Shown here one piece after another: positions 46,961 to 59,261 of a DNA stretch of 64,000 nt. Below the pieces are notes generated by a model. It searched no databases, had not been told where the DNA came from, and worked only from the letters and a program-made list of their open reading frames with translations. The translations under genes were made by a program, and so were the position numbers. Source of the stretch: Thuidium tamariscinum (lineage: Eukaryota; Streptophyta; Bryopsida; Hypnales; Thuidiaceae); NCBI GenBank assembly GCA_947034885.2, contig OX344749.2, positions 10,989,501-11,053,500 of the forward strand, in the 5' to 3' direction. Each line of letters starts with the position of its first letter. The stretch's first letter is position 1.

Positions 46961-47790
46961 TGTGAGTGGGAGAGGTTCATCATCTTCAGCCAAATTTGCT
47001 GAAGAGGAGTGTCGAGTTGCAGGAGAATCGCTCTTGCTTGTGTAGGTGGAGAGCTTCTTTTTTAATGTTTTTTTCAGGTCCAATTGTAATCTTTGTGGAG
47101 TTCACGCTGACCTGGTTTTGAAATAAATTTTGAAATTGAACTTTCATCCGGGTAGTCGTGGGTAGGTGCATTCCTAGGGCAAGGGTTTGTGCGTGTAAGC
47201 GACATTTTGGGTACTTAACTGACAATGCACGTATGGATCATTGCTGAATTGTGCTGCTGAAACGTGTGTGAGTGGTAGAGGTTCATCATCTGCAAAATTG
47301 CTGAAGCGGAGTCGAGTTGCTGGAGAATTGCTCGTGTAGGTGTAGAGGTCCGGGGCAGCCCCTGTCTTCTTAAATTTCTTTCAGGTCGATTTGTAATCTT
47401 TGTGGAGTTCACGTTGACCTGGTTTTGAAATAAATTTTCAAATTGAACTTTCATCCGGGTAGTAGTGGACAGGCGCATTCGTAGGTCAAGGGGTTTTGCG
47501 TGTAAGCGATATTTTGGATACTCATTGGACAATGCACTTTTGGAAGGTAACTGAATTGTGCTGCTGAAACTTGTGGGAGTAGTAGAGTGTCATCATCAGC
47601 CAAATTGCGGAAGAGGAATCGAGTTGCTTGAGTCGTGATCCTTTGCTCATGTGTAAGCGTTGAGGTTAGGTTTTGGGGATGTTTTGAGGTTCATTTGAAA
47701 ACTTTACCGAATTCACTCTATCCTGTGAGACCTTATATTGACATAAATCATGCTCTTGTAGTTTCAGAGACTTAACTGACAATGCCGTAA
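46961..47790 (+). repeat. Tandem triplication of the LQY1 3'-UTR segment
   Basis: A unit of about 305 bp is repeated head-to-tail: copy 1 at 46961-47266, copy 2 at 47267-47571, copy 3 at 47572 to about 47790 (shorter and more diverged). Shared phrases include gtaatctttgtggagttcac, gacctggttttgaaataaat, gaactttcatccgggtagt and attgtgctgctgaaac. The first unit starts 28 bp after the LQY1 stop, and each of the first two carries an aataaa signal. Confidence 0.9.
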
Positions 47791-48425
47791 TGTGTGGGCG
47801 CTGATTTATTGGAAAATCTGGAAGGAACTTCTTGGGAATGGAATTGATGTTTTGTTGCGGAGGACGTATATTAATACCATGGATTTGGTCATCGGTTAGT
47901 TTCTAAACTTTCCATCTGAGCACCATTGATTCCCAGATGTAAAGTGGATTGAACCTTGGAGAATTGATGGAACGAGATGCATTTCACTTTGCAGGGCATT
48001 CAATGCTGTATGCGGACGTGCTCGTGGCAATTTTTGTGTGGTCATTGAAGTGTTGAACGTCAAATTTGTTTTCCATTTTCAACCCTGCAATCACTGTGAA
48101 CCACAGCAATTGTGAGGAGGTTTATTTCACCGTATAGTAGTTTGAAAACCCTATAATAACACAGGTAGTGTGGATTTTCAGGGACTGGGAAGTGACAATT
48201 TTGAGCATACTTATTGTAGGTTCTAGGTTTCATGCACTGACTTTGTGATTGTTCTGTGAGCTTTTTCCCAGAGGTCGAAATCACTAAACCCTAACCAAGT
48301 AAAATTCTCATGTGAACGATTTGACACTCGAAGGGACACAGTAACGAGAAGAACAGATATCCACAACGCTGTTGTAGAAACCTCACTGAAACATGGAAGG
48401 GGCAAAGTAGAATTCCAGATTAAGA
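47791..48425. other. Intergenic DNA, no gene seen
   Basis: No coding-like frame. Short minus-strand ORFs at 48060-48429 have no recognisable motif. Confidence 0.5.
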
Positions 48426-48659
48426 TCAAAAGCAGATCAGATTCAGTCGAGATGCCTTGGGGTTCTGCTTCAGTATGACCTCAACAAGATGCTCCAAACT
48501 TTTGAGATCTCGATGGTATACATTGCAGGAAGCCACAAAAGTTGGAAGCATTCGAAAATCATCATATACAGTATATGATTGAATGGGATGCGGCCGTCCT
48601 ATGCTCGACAGCCACCAAGCTGAGGAATGGTGCATCGTGACCCCAACTGGAACCGGCAT
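48426..48659 (-). CDS. Unrecognised small ORF, 77 aa (candidate)
   Basis: A minus-strand frame from ATG at 48659 to a stop at 48426, in DNA of gene-like base composition flanked by AT-rich sequence. It has an evenly mixed amino acid content and a helical C-terminal half (SLEHLVEVILKQNPKAS). A tiny upstream ORF (ATG GCT TCG TAG) ends just before it. On the + strand, 48583-48810 is also open and a 30-codon frame at about 48625-48717 looks equally protein-like, so the coding strand is unresolved. I do not recognise any of them. The island may be a decayed gene. Confidence 0.2.
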   Translation of the reverse strand: MPVPVGVTMHHSSAWWLSSIGRPHPIQSYTVYDDFRMLPTFVASCNVYHRDLKSLEHLVEVILKQNPKASRLNLICF

Positions 48660-49046
48660 CGCTACGAAGCCATGCTCGCCTCCTTCCTCACCCGCACAAA
48701 CCCAGAACCAGCTCCTTGAACGCTCAGACAGACGGAGAAGACGAGATGCAACAGACGGAGAGGAAGAGCTCAGAAACCCTAAATGTTTTTATCATGGCCA
48801 AAACAGATGAAGGATTGTGTCGATTCCTCTTCAACCATTCCATCTGTGAATCTCGACATTGCGTGCCCACCAACATGCTCTGATAACCGAGGCGCCCCCT
48901 TCTAATGGAGAATCGGAGCCATTGACAAAGTTGCTTCGGAAATGGGGTGTGAGAACTAAGAGACTGCAGGATTTTCATGTTTTTCGCGGCCCAGAAACCA
49001 CTGGTGGGAAATGTCCCTTTCATTCCCCAGGCGGATTCTGCATCAA

Positions 49047-49086
49047 AATTAGGGTTTTTTGCTTGATTACGCAAAAAACCCTAATT
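49047..49086. repeat. Perfect 16-bp inverted repeat containing telomere-box motifs
   Basis: aattagggttttttgc (49047-49062) and its exact complement (49071-49086) are separated by 8 nt. Each arm carries an aaaccctaa-type core. It marks the transition from gene-like DNA to the AT-rich desert on its right. Confidence 0.85.
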
Positions 49087-49854
49087 ATGTGTTTTTCATC
49101 CAATCGAATCCTACTGTCATCCTTGTGGTTTAGGTTGGACACTATTGTTTGTTGTTGGGGATTTTGATTTCTTTTTAAAACTCATGCATACTTCATTTTG
49201 CAAGATCTCCTCCTCGAGTATTGCCATACAATTTCAACAAGTTTTTGTTTTTTGTTTTTTATATTGATTGATTGATTTTTAATTATATCTATGTTGATAC
49301 CTTGAAACATTATACAATCCAAAAATTAGCCAATAGATGGTTTTCAAGATTATTGTAGAAATGAAGAATGCATCTATTGGTCTATAAATTAGATTACTTT
49401 TGGGAAAGTACCTTGGTCATAGGTCTTATGCTTTAAGGCTCAAGTGTCATAGATGTAGGTGTTATGTGTAGTAGATGGTCCCTAGTGTAAAAAATTTGGG
49501 AGATTTGTCACCCAAGACCTAACTTGGACATTAATAACAAGGATATAAGAATTTTTAGGTCTTTTTGCACAACATTTTGTCAATTCTTTTAGAGTTAGAG
49601 TCAAGGATTCACCTTCAAAGTTTTATAAATCGTACAAAACTATGTAATTCACTAAATGGATAGATATAGTTTTAAAAAACCATAACAAGTGTCTTCATTT
49701 TATATGTCAATTGCTTCATGAGAAATTCATACAAATCCAAGAAATTTATATTAATAGTGTTTAAATTTCATAGGGACTATTTAAGTGAACTTGGGCAATG
49801 AATTGAACTCATCCATTGGACATGCTTTATTCTAAGCCCAATGTCATATTAATC
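49087..49854. other. AT-rich DNA, no gene seen
   Basis: Start of a 7-kb repeat-derived desert. No coding-like frame. Confidence 0.55.
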
Positions 49855-50585
49855 CCTAAAGATTTTTGACTATGTTTACACCAAAAGTACTCCAAAATTG
49901 CCATTATTAGTATAAATACCAAATTTTAGGAAAAAAGAAGATTTTAGGACATATATAACTATAGGATCATATAGTAAAGTGGTTTGAGAAGAAGCGGAAA
50001 AAAATTCAAAAATTTCCATTGCATAAATTGCAAGATATCAACGTTTGAGTTGATACAAATCTTTACTTTGCCCTATAAAAAACTCATCAATATTTTGAAC
50101 TTCAAAAGGTCATACTTGCATTAAAAAATGCCCCCAAAAATGTCTAAAATGGTGGTTACTCTTTAGATTTATTCTTTGAAGCAAATTTGCTTTATGCATA
50201 AAAAATTTCAGATCATTTGGATTTGTACAACTTGTAAGAAAAAATAGTAAGCAAACCAAAATAAAGACTGATTCAAATTACTAAATTGTTAACAATCACC
50301 TACAAAATTGAAAAATACCAAGTCCAAAGGTCATAATGTTGTAATAAACAACCTATACCAAATGATTTTATTTTTTTCAAAGATATTAAATACTACGTAT
50401 TAAATAAAATAGAGGACTTCAAAGCTTATCTTAGAATAGAAATCCCATCACTACCTATAAAGTACTTGCAAAATAAAACTCCTCATAAGTTTCATCTCAT
50501 TAATCAAAACAAAATGTTTCAAAGCTTTCTATGGATGTATAAATCTAGAAAATCAATTTCAAATTTTTACTTCTTTAGAAAGTTA
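49855..50585. repeat. Dispersed repeat family A, copy 3
   Basis: Matches the landmarks of the copies at 2330 and 16650 in the same order and orientation, for example attgcaagatatcaacg, attgttaacaatcacc, ataatgttgtaataaac and caaagctttcta. It begins with attaatccctaaag, also seen just before copy 1 (about 2308-2320). Confidence 0.7.
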
Positions 50586-53500
50586 TATTTGAAGAGGTAT
50601 TTTTATTTGCCAAAGCTACCCATTAAGTAATGAAAACTACTTGTCATACAATAACTTCTTAACCATGTAGTTGAAGTTATGAAAATTGTCGAGCCTTGAA
50701 GATACTCTTTGGATGCATATTATGTAAAAAATTTCAAAGAAAAAAATAAATACTCCATTGATAGTGAGTTGTTTAAATTACTATGTTGCAAAAAAATGTA
50801 ATTTAGGGCCTTAGGGCTTAAGCCTTTAGTACAAAATACTACAATCATATTTGTAGCATTCATTCTTTTCAAATTCACATTACATTCAATAACAAGATTT
50901 TTAGAAGATAGTTATGAAGATTATTGAATGCACAAAGAATCTATCTATGATAAATGTTAATGGCTTATTAATCCCTCAAAGAATCAAAAATCTACTTTGG
51001 ATTTTTTGAGGCACTGAAGAATGCCCCATATGGAAGTCATAATTATTTTTAATTTATTTCTAATCTCATTTTCAACATGTTGTCTAAAATGATCAAGGTA
51101 TGTAATATAAGTGTATTTTTGAAAAAAACATTGAAAGACAAAATTCACCTTTAGAAAGGTCTAGGTACAATGTTGGGGATATTCACTAAAAATTATAGAA
51201 AGGATGTATTTAAACAAATTAACCAAAGGATATTAGTATTAAATTCATTTATATATATAAATATTTTAGCCTTATTTGTAAATATGAGTAATTTTAAAAG
51301 GTTTCACACCTCCAAACACTATAAAATTTCAGGGGTGAACAAGGGGCTAATTGCAAGTATCTCTACCTAAGTAAATATATGTTCCTTTAACATGTCTTTT
51401 TTCATATAGTATTTACAGTAATCTTTAATTAATTGATTTTTATTCATTAAAAAATTTAAAGTCCCTTTGAGTGACAATCTTAAAATGCTACTTGTTTATC
51501 TACATGTCAAAGTTCTATCAAATATAAGAAATGAATTTGTAAAAATAATGAGCCTTAATATACTACTATTGCTTTTAATGCAAGTTTTGATTTTTGTTGC
51601 CCACATAACTTTTAAATTTTCAAAACACAGCACAATATAATTGCTATATTTTTCTATGTAGTAAATAAAGAATTAAAATTAAAAGCCTAAATGAATGAAG
51701 TTTTCCCTTTATTAGAGGATTCAATTTCTATTGAAAATTATAGTATCTTCAATAAAAATAATAAAATTCATCAATTTAATCCATCTTGATAACCTCAGAG
51801 GTTCAATCATTCACATCCAAATTCAAATGTTAAAAATTAGAAATATATTTTTAAAATTTTTTAAAATTTAAATGTTTCTTATTTCATTTTATAAAAATCT
51901 ATAATTTTTTAATTTTAAATTTGATGTTAAAAAGCATTTTGTTTCTAACATCTTTTTTTCAATGCAAAATTTATGAAGGCATATATTATAGCGTTGTCGT
52001 GTACGAGAGGTTTGCCTTGAGAAATCACGGAGATTTTGGCTACAATTAGAAATGGCTTAAGAACGCAAAAAGTCATATTTTTATAGAAGTTTTTAGTCTT
52101 AATTGTTGAATCTTCAACAACAATGCCGAATTGCTCTCCATTGGCCTATCCTTTTTAGTTTTTAGGGTGGTTTATAAGTCAAGATAAGGATAAGAGATCA
52201 CAAATTTTGGACAAGTAAAATGGGATGGCTAGACCACGAGTTGAATCGTTTGAAAGATTGGCTTCTAAATTTTCAAACCCATAGTGATAATCAATTGTGT
52301 GTCACCAGTGGGAATGACATAAAAGATTAATCATGTAGGTGATCAATCCCTTATTGTTACCACAAACATAAAATGGAACTAATACAAAATAACCATATAA
52401 CTCATAATAGTTTTTGCAATGTAGAATTGAAAACAAGCCTCCAAAATTGGTTTAAAATAACAATTAAAAAAATAAAACCTTCAAAACCAATTAGGAATAA
52501 CAAGATGTAGACAAGCCACAACACTCAAATCTTCAATCTTCATGTCTTCAAAGTTTCCTCCACTCCCACTCCTTAATTCTCTCCTTAACTCCTTAATTCC
52601 TTAACTCTCACGCCCATTTTCACTCTCACTTTCACTCCTACTCTCACTCCTTAACTCAACTTTGAATTAATGCCGCCATTGCTTCAAAAGGCCAATTGAG
52701 ATGAGTGATCACTTTTTAGAATGCTAATACAAGATTCTACTTTTCCTCTAAATTTCACCTCATTCTAACACTTTGTCCAACCTCTATTACCTCTCAAAAT
52801 TTAAAACCTTTAGAATTGAAGGCTACAGACCTCTCTTCACTTCAACATTCACAATTTACTCATATGAATTTCAAATAGGACGAATTATAGTTTCTTAGAA
52901 AGTTAAAAATATTTTCTACATTCTCTTAAATTTTTATAACAAAAAAAATAATTTTTCTTTTTTCAAAGTCAGTCAAAATTTCAGCCTTTTTTCATAGAAG
53001 ATAACAGACTTCTTTCTATTTAGTACAACTTTTGAATCCCAACCCCAAATCAATCAAGTGAAAAATTTAAAGAAGTACAATACTATGATACACAATTCCT
53101 TGAATGACATTTCATTACCAAATTCTCAAAACTCAACATATAGTGGCTTTCCAAATCTTTGACCTTTTCTACAACAACGAAAGAGACAATGGATAGTGTT
53201 CCCCCTTTTTCCTTCACTTTATCTTTTACCTTAACTACACAAGTCAAGTGAACATCAACTCTTATCTTGACCATTTGCCTCTTCTATCATCCATTGATAA
53301 TATATTTTGACCATTAAACTATTTTTTATCCTTAATTAGAAGATAAATCACCCTGAAAGCCCAAGAAGGTAAACTATTTGTAAATTTCTCTTCAAATATT
53401 TTTCACATACAAAATTAAAGTAGATAATTACTCTAAATATGGAATTGAAAATACTAGAAACTAATTTATATTTAGTAGAGGTAAAAAATAGAGCTCTAAT

Positions 53501-56029
53501 TCAAATATCATTTCATTTGCAAGAACTTAAAGGTGCATTTCATTGTAATTGAAACATGATTTACACAATCCATCTTTGTTTAAAGATAGATTGGCCTCTC
53601 TAATCATCAATAGTTATCACAACTTATCTTCAATAGGTCTAACCATGCAATAGTATTGATCATTAATTAAACTTTCAACACATCTTTTAAATGTCACTTT
53701 ATGACTATCAAGCTTAATGCATCCAACTTACAATAAGATCACAAATACTAGAGTGTCACGCTAAAGATTCCTATGCCGACAATGTTTTATGCAAGGTTGC
53801 TTTGGCAATCGAGACAACTCAAATTCATCTTGTGGCTGCTTAAATAGTAATTAAAAACTCAATAGTAGTAGAAGTTGCTCTGACACTTGCGAGAAAAAAA
53901 CTTGAATTCACACTCTAGTTGAGATTCTTGATCTTCAAACTCAAAAAAATCCTCTAGTTCAACATATTGTAATTTAATGTGAAAAACAAAAACAAAAACA
54001 ATCAAAATCAATGAAGCTCTTGAATGAAAGTTTTTCTTTATAGTGTGTTTGTCATGAAAGTCAAAAAGCATCACTGTAAAGCCACTTCAAATTATATCAT
54101 TTCTCATATTATAATATAATAATCAAAATATACTAAAATTATAGAGAGAGAGAGAGAAAGAGAGGGAGATACACACGTAGTGTCTACTTCTGCAACTTGA
54201 CAACACATTTAGATTTTGTCCAAAGCCCTCAAGTATTAGAGCATGACTACTATAACCTACATTTGTAGCATTCCATATAGGCTTTAGTAAGCCCATGGTG
54301 TCTATAATAAAGTATGGATATTGTTGTCTTCCATTGAAAGCAACTTCATAATCTAGAGAATGTCTAAATGAATGTTGACTATAATCAAGCTTTCTCATTT
54401 GAAGTTTAGTACTAGCATAGTAATAGAGGTGGTGATTATTTACTTCCTTGGTTTGGTGTAGAATTTCTCAACTCCTAATGCTAATGTGGACAAAGGTAAA
54501 CATAATGAGGCAAGAACGTAGCATGGTGATATATGTGCTACAATGGAAGCTCTTACAAGCCTAGCTCTTCACCCACTACACCTACAACCTTCACCATGGC
54601 AAGGCGGTGATGCTTTGAGGTCTAATTAGAGACAATTTTGATTAGCACTAAAGGTTCTAATATTTAAATTTAGATTGCATTGGTCAAATTTGATTGTAAT
54701 TATTACTTTCAAGACATTTATTCTTGATATTTAATATAAAATGAAGGCAAACAAATTAGGTTTCCACTCATTTTGAATCTTTAAACAAATGAAATTAGTT
54801 ACCATAATTGCAAGCCTTGCATATTGAAATGTAAACTACACAATATTGTGTATATTTAATTCATATCCATATATAAACATTTTTATATTTCAAATAAAAG
54901 ATATAAATCTTTCTTCTAAAGATTTAGCTAAAATTCTAGATTGATTTTTTATATATTTCAATTAAAATGGTTTAATTTACAAGTTTTATTCAAAAATAAT
55001 AATTTATTTTTTGACCAGAATTCCTATACTCCATCTAAATTTTTATTTTAATATATTATATAAATATCAAAATTTTATAAAAAAACTAAATAAGGCTAAA
55101 TTGAGCTTGATAGTCATTATTTGACTCCAAGATCAATGGAATGATTGCAAAAAACACTTGTCCTATTTGTTGCGTTTGGCTGTTTCTTGGGGGGTACTTT
55201 AAAATTTAAATTTTTTTTTAAATTTAAAAAAAAAAATATGACTTATATATACACTTTTTAGATGAAAGTACCCATGGAAGGAATTTCATAGAAAAATTGT
55301 CTAAATAGGAGAACTAGAAAAGTGCAAAGTCCCAAGAAAATACATATCTTGATTTTTTTGGTTAGGGAAAAATAGAAAAATTATGTAAATTCAGAAAAAC
55401 AAAATTGGACATTTTTAATAACTTTATGGAGATAGTCGTTCATAAAAAAAATCACTAAAATAATACTTTATATGTTTAAAAATGCAACAAGAAAGAAGCT
55501 CATTTTGTGGACTTCTACATGACATAAAAATAATTTTTTTCAAAATTCTTCACGTGGAGAGCTATGAATCTATTAGAAGACCATGTCATCTAAATTTCAT
55601 ATCAAAGTCATTAAAAAGGGTACTCCTTAGTACTAAAACCCCCTAAATTGCCAAGTATGACATTCAATCACTAGTACTATTGGGTGATTGCACAAAACAC
55701 CTGGCAGTTTGGTTGCGTTCTGATTTTGGAGCGCTATAACTTTTGATGTATGAATCCAATGCCAAAACCAAAATATCTGTTTCTAAAGATCTTGACAAAA
55801 ATTCTATTCCTTATTTTTCAGAAATTTTAAAAAATCATTTTATATTTAAAAGTTAATTTTGTTAATTTGTCACACTTTGACATAGTGGGGTTTTTAGTAC
55901 TATTGAGAGGTTAAAATTAATTTATTTTGGCTGAAATTTCTATGGTATATTTTCTTAGTAGGTATACATGTTCCTTTAAAAGGAATCTAAAAATACATTA
56001 TTTTATATCCTCCACATTCGTGCAAAGAG
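50586..56029. other. AT-rich repeat desert, no gene seen
   Basis: No coding-like frame over 5.4 kb. Minor structure: pyrimidine-rich cactc/ccttaact repeats at about 52557-52655 and a GA microsatellite at about 54143-54169. Some stretches around 55140-55700 repeat the phrase gattgcaaaaaacac / gattgcacaaaacac, hinting at duplicated transposon debris. Confidence 0.5.
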
Positions 56030-56388
56030 GCCTTCTTTGCGAGTGCATTTCCAAACATTAGAAATAATTTTGACCTCATTTTTTTAGTCAAATAGCATCA
56101 TCAAAAAGTCTTCCCAAATGGCCAATTTTTACTTTTGTTGAAAATTGTTTTTTCTATTTTCTACAAATAAAAACGTTAAAGCATGTATTTTCTAGAACAA
56201 AACTCTATGTCCAAAAAATGTCCTAGAAAATACATGCTTTAACGTTTCAATTTATAGAAAATAGAAAAAACAATTTTCAAAAAATTAAAAATTATCCATT
56301 TTGCAAGACTTTTTTGTGATGCTATTTGCCAAAAAAAAATGAGGTCAAAACTATTTCTAATGTTGGGAATTGCACACGCAAAGAAGGC
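56030..56388. mobile_element. Foldback element of about 360 bp
   Basis: The left arm beginning gccttctttgcg at 56030 is the inverted counterpart of the right arm ending cgcaaagaaggc at 56388. Matching inner blocks are tgacctcatttttt with aaaaaatgaggtca, and gcatgtattttctag with ctagaaaatacatgc. Arms are about 165-170 bp with scattered mismatches and a loop of about 26 nt. No ORF. It lies just left of the retrotransposon LTR. Confidence 0.8.
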
Positions 56389-56519
56389 TGTGAACCTAAT
56401 TTTTTAAATTTTGTTGTCAATTTGCCTTTCTCAGTGTAAATAGAGCATAGAATTAGCTCCATTTCCATTCCTAGGTCGAATAGACTTGTAAATGTTAATT
56501 GAGACTTAAAAGGGTGTGA

Positions 56520-58957
56520 GTGAATGGATTTGGAAGGGACTAATAGAAGAATTAAAAAGACAAATTGACAAGGCACCTCATGGTGAAGAGTTGTCTTCAC
56601 CGTTTTGGGACTATATGTCCAAATGTCTAGTTGATTATTTTCCAGTGCATACAGTTGGTATGACTCACAGTGTACTCGCTTTTAATTGTCAATATATCTT
56701 GAGCTATTTGCACTGTACAATTTGTATTTGTCTAATTGTCTTGAGCTGAGACAGCAGGTAGCTGTGAGCTCGCTTGCTTCCTTGTCCAGTTATCTATTTA
56801 CTTGTGTGCGTGCCTTGATTCTGTGGTGTTTATATTATTGGTCAAATCGTCAGTGCAAACCTGTAATTCTTTATTGCGATTGAATTAATTTACAGAGTCT
56901 AATAGTCAGTGTGATGGAGTTTGAGAATAGTTAGTGTTGAGTGTGGAATTAGAAGATCAAATTGACTGAGCAGCAGGAGGCTGAGAGTGAAAGAATTGCT
57001 ATTATTGAAATACCAGTGAGGATAGATTGAAGTTAGGAAGAATGGAATTTTTGGTCCAATTGTCGAAGCTGATGATAGCTGTGCTGGAGATTGGGCAAGT
57101 GGACTGAGCAGGTTGCTTGAGGACTGCCTCTGATATTGGTAAGTTTCTGTCAAATGGTCTAAATAATTTTTGGTAATCAATTAGACATGGCTGATGGAAT
57201 TACAGACTAATTAATTTATACAGATTGTGAAGACAAATGGATAAGTAAGTGTAATTTTGTTGTAACAAGTCAACTTGGCAGATGGAAACCTTGTGGTGGT
57301 CTGAATTGTAATTAATTCATCTTGCTAAAATTGTTAGACTACTGGACTTATCTTATTGTGAGAGATAGTTAATTTTATTCAATGACTAATTTGCAATATG
57401 GCTAAAATTTAGTTTTGTCTAATTGACTGAAGCAGGCATGTGCAATATTGATGTGTCTTGGAAAGCATATAGTCTAATAGCCTGAGTACATGTTGTAAGT
57501 CTTATGTGGTTGCTTGATGTTGGTGAGTATGTCAATTTGCCAACCAGCAAAGTAATATAGACTAGTTGACTGAGTCACTCAATGCATCCATGTGGTAAGG
57601 GAAGCATGGCTCATAGTCTAATTGATTATTAGAAGTCAAATTAATTATTGTTAGACTGGTGTACGTGAGAAACTAGAATTCATTTGATAAAATTGGATAT
57701 TGTGAGAATGACTAATTGGCTATGGATAACTTAGTCTTGCATTCTTATGTCTAATTGTCCAAGCCTAATATGGAATTGCATTTAAATTCTCATAGGCTGG
57801 ATTGTTAAGTTGTGCCTAAGAATATTAAGCATACAATTTTGTTGTTGTAATTGTGTTGATGTCGATTTGTCTGTAAAGAACTACAGTCTGGCATTATATT
57901 GCCTAATTGATTGAGCATAGATGTGGAATTAAATTGTAAACATCTTATGTCAAATTGATCAACTGAATCTAAATTTTTAATTATCAACTGTAATACTTTA
58001 GTTGAAATTGTGATATTGTCAAATTGATTAAGTGGAAATGTTGAGATGAAGTACAGCATGAAGGTTGTTTGATAAACTGGTTTCTCAACTGGATACATTG
58101 ATTAGAGTGATTTTATTAATTAAAATTTGATAAGTCCAATAGACTGAATACAATGAGTGATTGAAATAATTTAAGTCTAGTAGATTGTGATTCTTTTTGA
58201 TATTATAAAGTCATAGGTCTATGAAATTAAATCTAATTGATTGATACATAAGATCAAGTGGATTAAAATTAAAATAGCAATTGTTCCCCAACCACCAACA
58301 AATCTGGTAGGTGGAATTGCTTGTGGTTGTTGGAATTAAGTCGATTAGTCTAAATAGTGAAGTTAGGTCTATTAGTTGTAGTAGGTAGATTAGAAGACTA
58401 TTTGACAAGTTACAACTCAAGTGGAACGGCTGAGACTAATTGACTTGCGAAAGAGGATCAACTTGTTAAAAGATAAAGAAATAAATAAAAGGAAAGAATT
58501 TAAATTTCTTTTATTTAAAATTAAATTATTGCAAATTAAGAGTGATTGCAATGTGAGAGAAAGAAAAGAGGAATCAAATTATAAATAAAATAAATATAAT
58601 ATATATAAAAATATATATTGCATTAAGTGGCTAGAGCATGCATAAGATAATTTGACCACCCTAGACAACTTGACGACGGTGATTTGACGTGAACCACTTA
58701 CTAGGCAGGACTGTGACGCCATACATTTGGTCTACTATAGCATTGGGTTTGTGGACTGTGACCAATTGACATTAGAGATTGTATTCCTTGGGTTTATTTT
58801 ATTAAAACAAAACCAAAAACGACATAAATAAGTATTCAAAATATGATTACAGTGACCTTAGTCATACAAACGATAGACTTATAGACCTTTCCATGGAAAT
58901 AACCCCCTAGATAGTTGTCTTGGGGATTTTTGTCAAGTAGGCAAAATCTACATTACA
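56520..58957 (+). mobile_element. Probable 5' LTR of a Ty3-type retrotransposon (left end not defined)
   Basis: The right end is set by the primer-binding site 3 nt downstream: the LTR ends ...attaca at 58957. The left end is not established because the 3' LTR lies outside the window; 56520 is an estimate from the start of a distinct sequence style. U3 carries about 20 degenerate copies of a gtctaattgactgag-like word. A strong TATA-like stretch at about 58590-58618 probably marks the promoter, placing R and U5 in the last 300 bp. Confidence 0.6.
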
Positions 58958-58960
58958 TTT

Positions 58961-58978
58961 TGGCGCCGCTGCCGGGGA
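58961..58978 (+). other. Retrotransposon primer-binding site (tRNA-Asp type)
   Basis: tggcgccgctgccgggga is complementary to the 3' end of plant tRNA-Asp at 17 of 18 positions. This is the primer used by Athila-group Ty3 elements. The single difference is the ninth base (C where the usual site has T). Confidence 0.9.
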
Positions 58979-59261
58979 AAGATCCTGGCTAACGGTGGCT
59001 AAGATGTAAAGTAGAAATACCTTTGACTATTCTTACTCAAATTCAAGACTTAGATTTTGAGTTAAATTAAATATTTTAGAAGAACAGTAGAAAAATAGAA
59101 TATGTAGCTTCCATATTAAAATTCAAATTAAGATGGAATGACATGTGTTTTTATATCAAATTCTTTTAAAATGAAAATCTTGAATTAAAAATAAGAATTA
59201 GTAGAATCGGTAGGGATACTTATTTTGAAATTTTTATTTAGAAAATTATGAGTTTAAAACC

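Noticed and set aside
46210-46983. 257-aa ORF on the minus strand
   Set aside because: It is the GC-driven antisense shadow of LQY1, with an Arg/His/Ala-rich composition and no domain.
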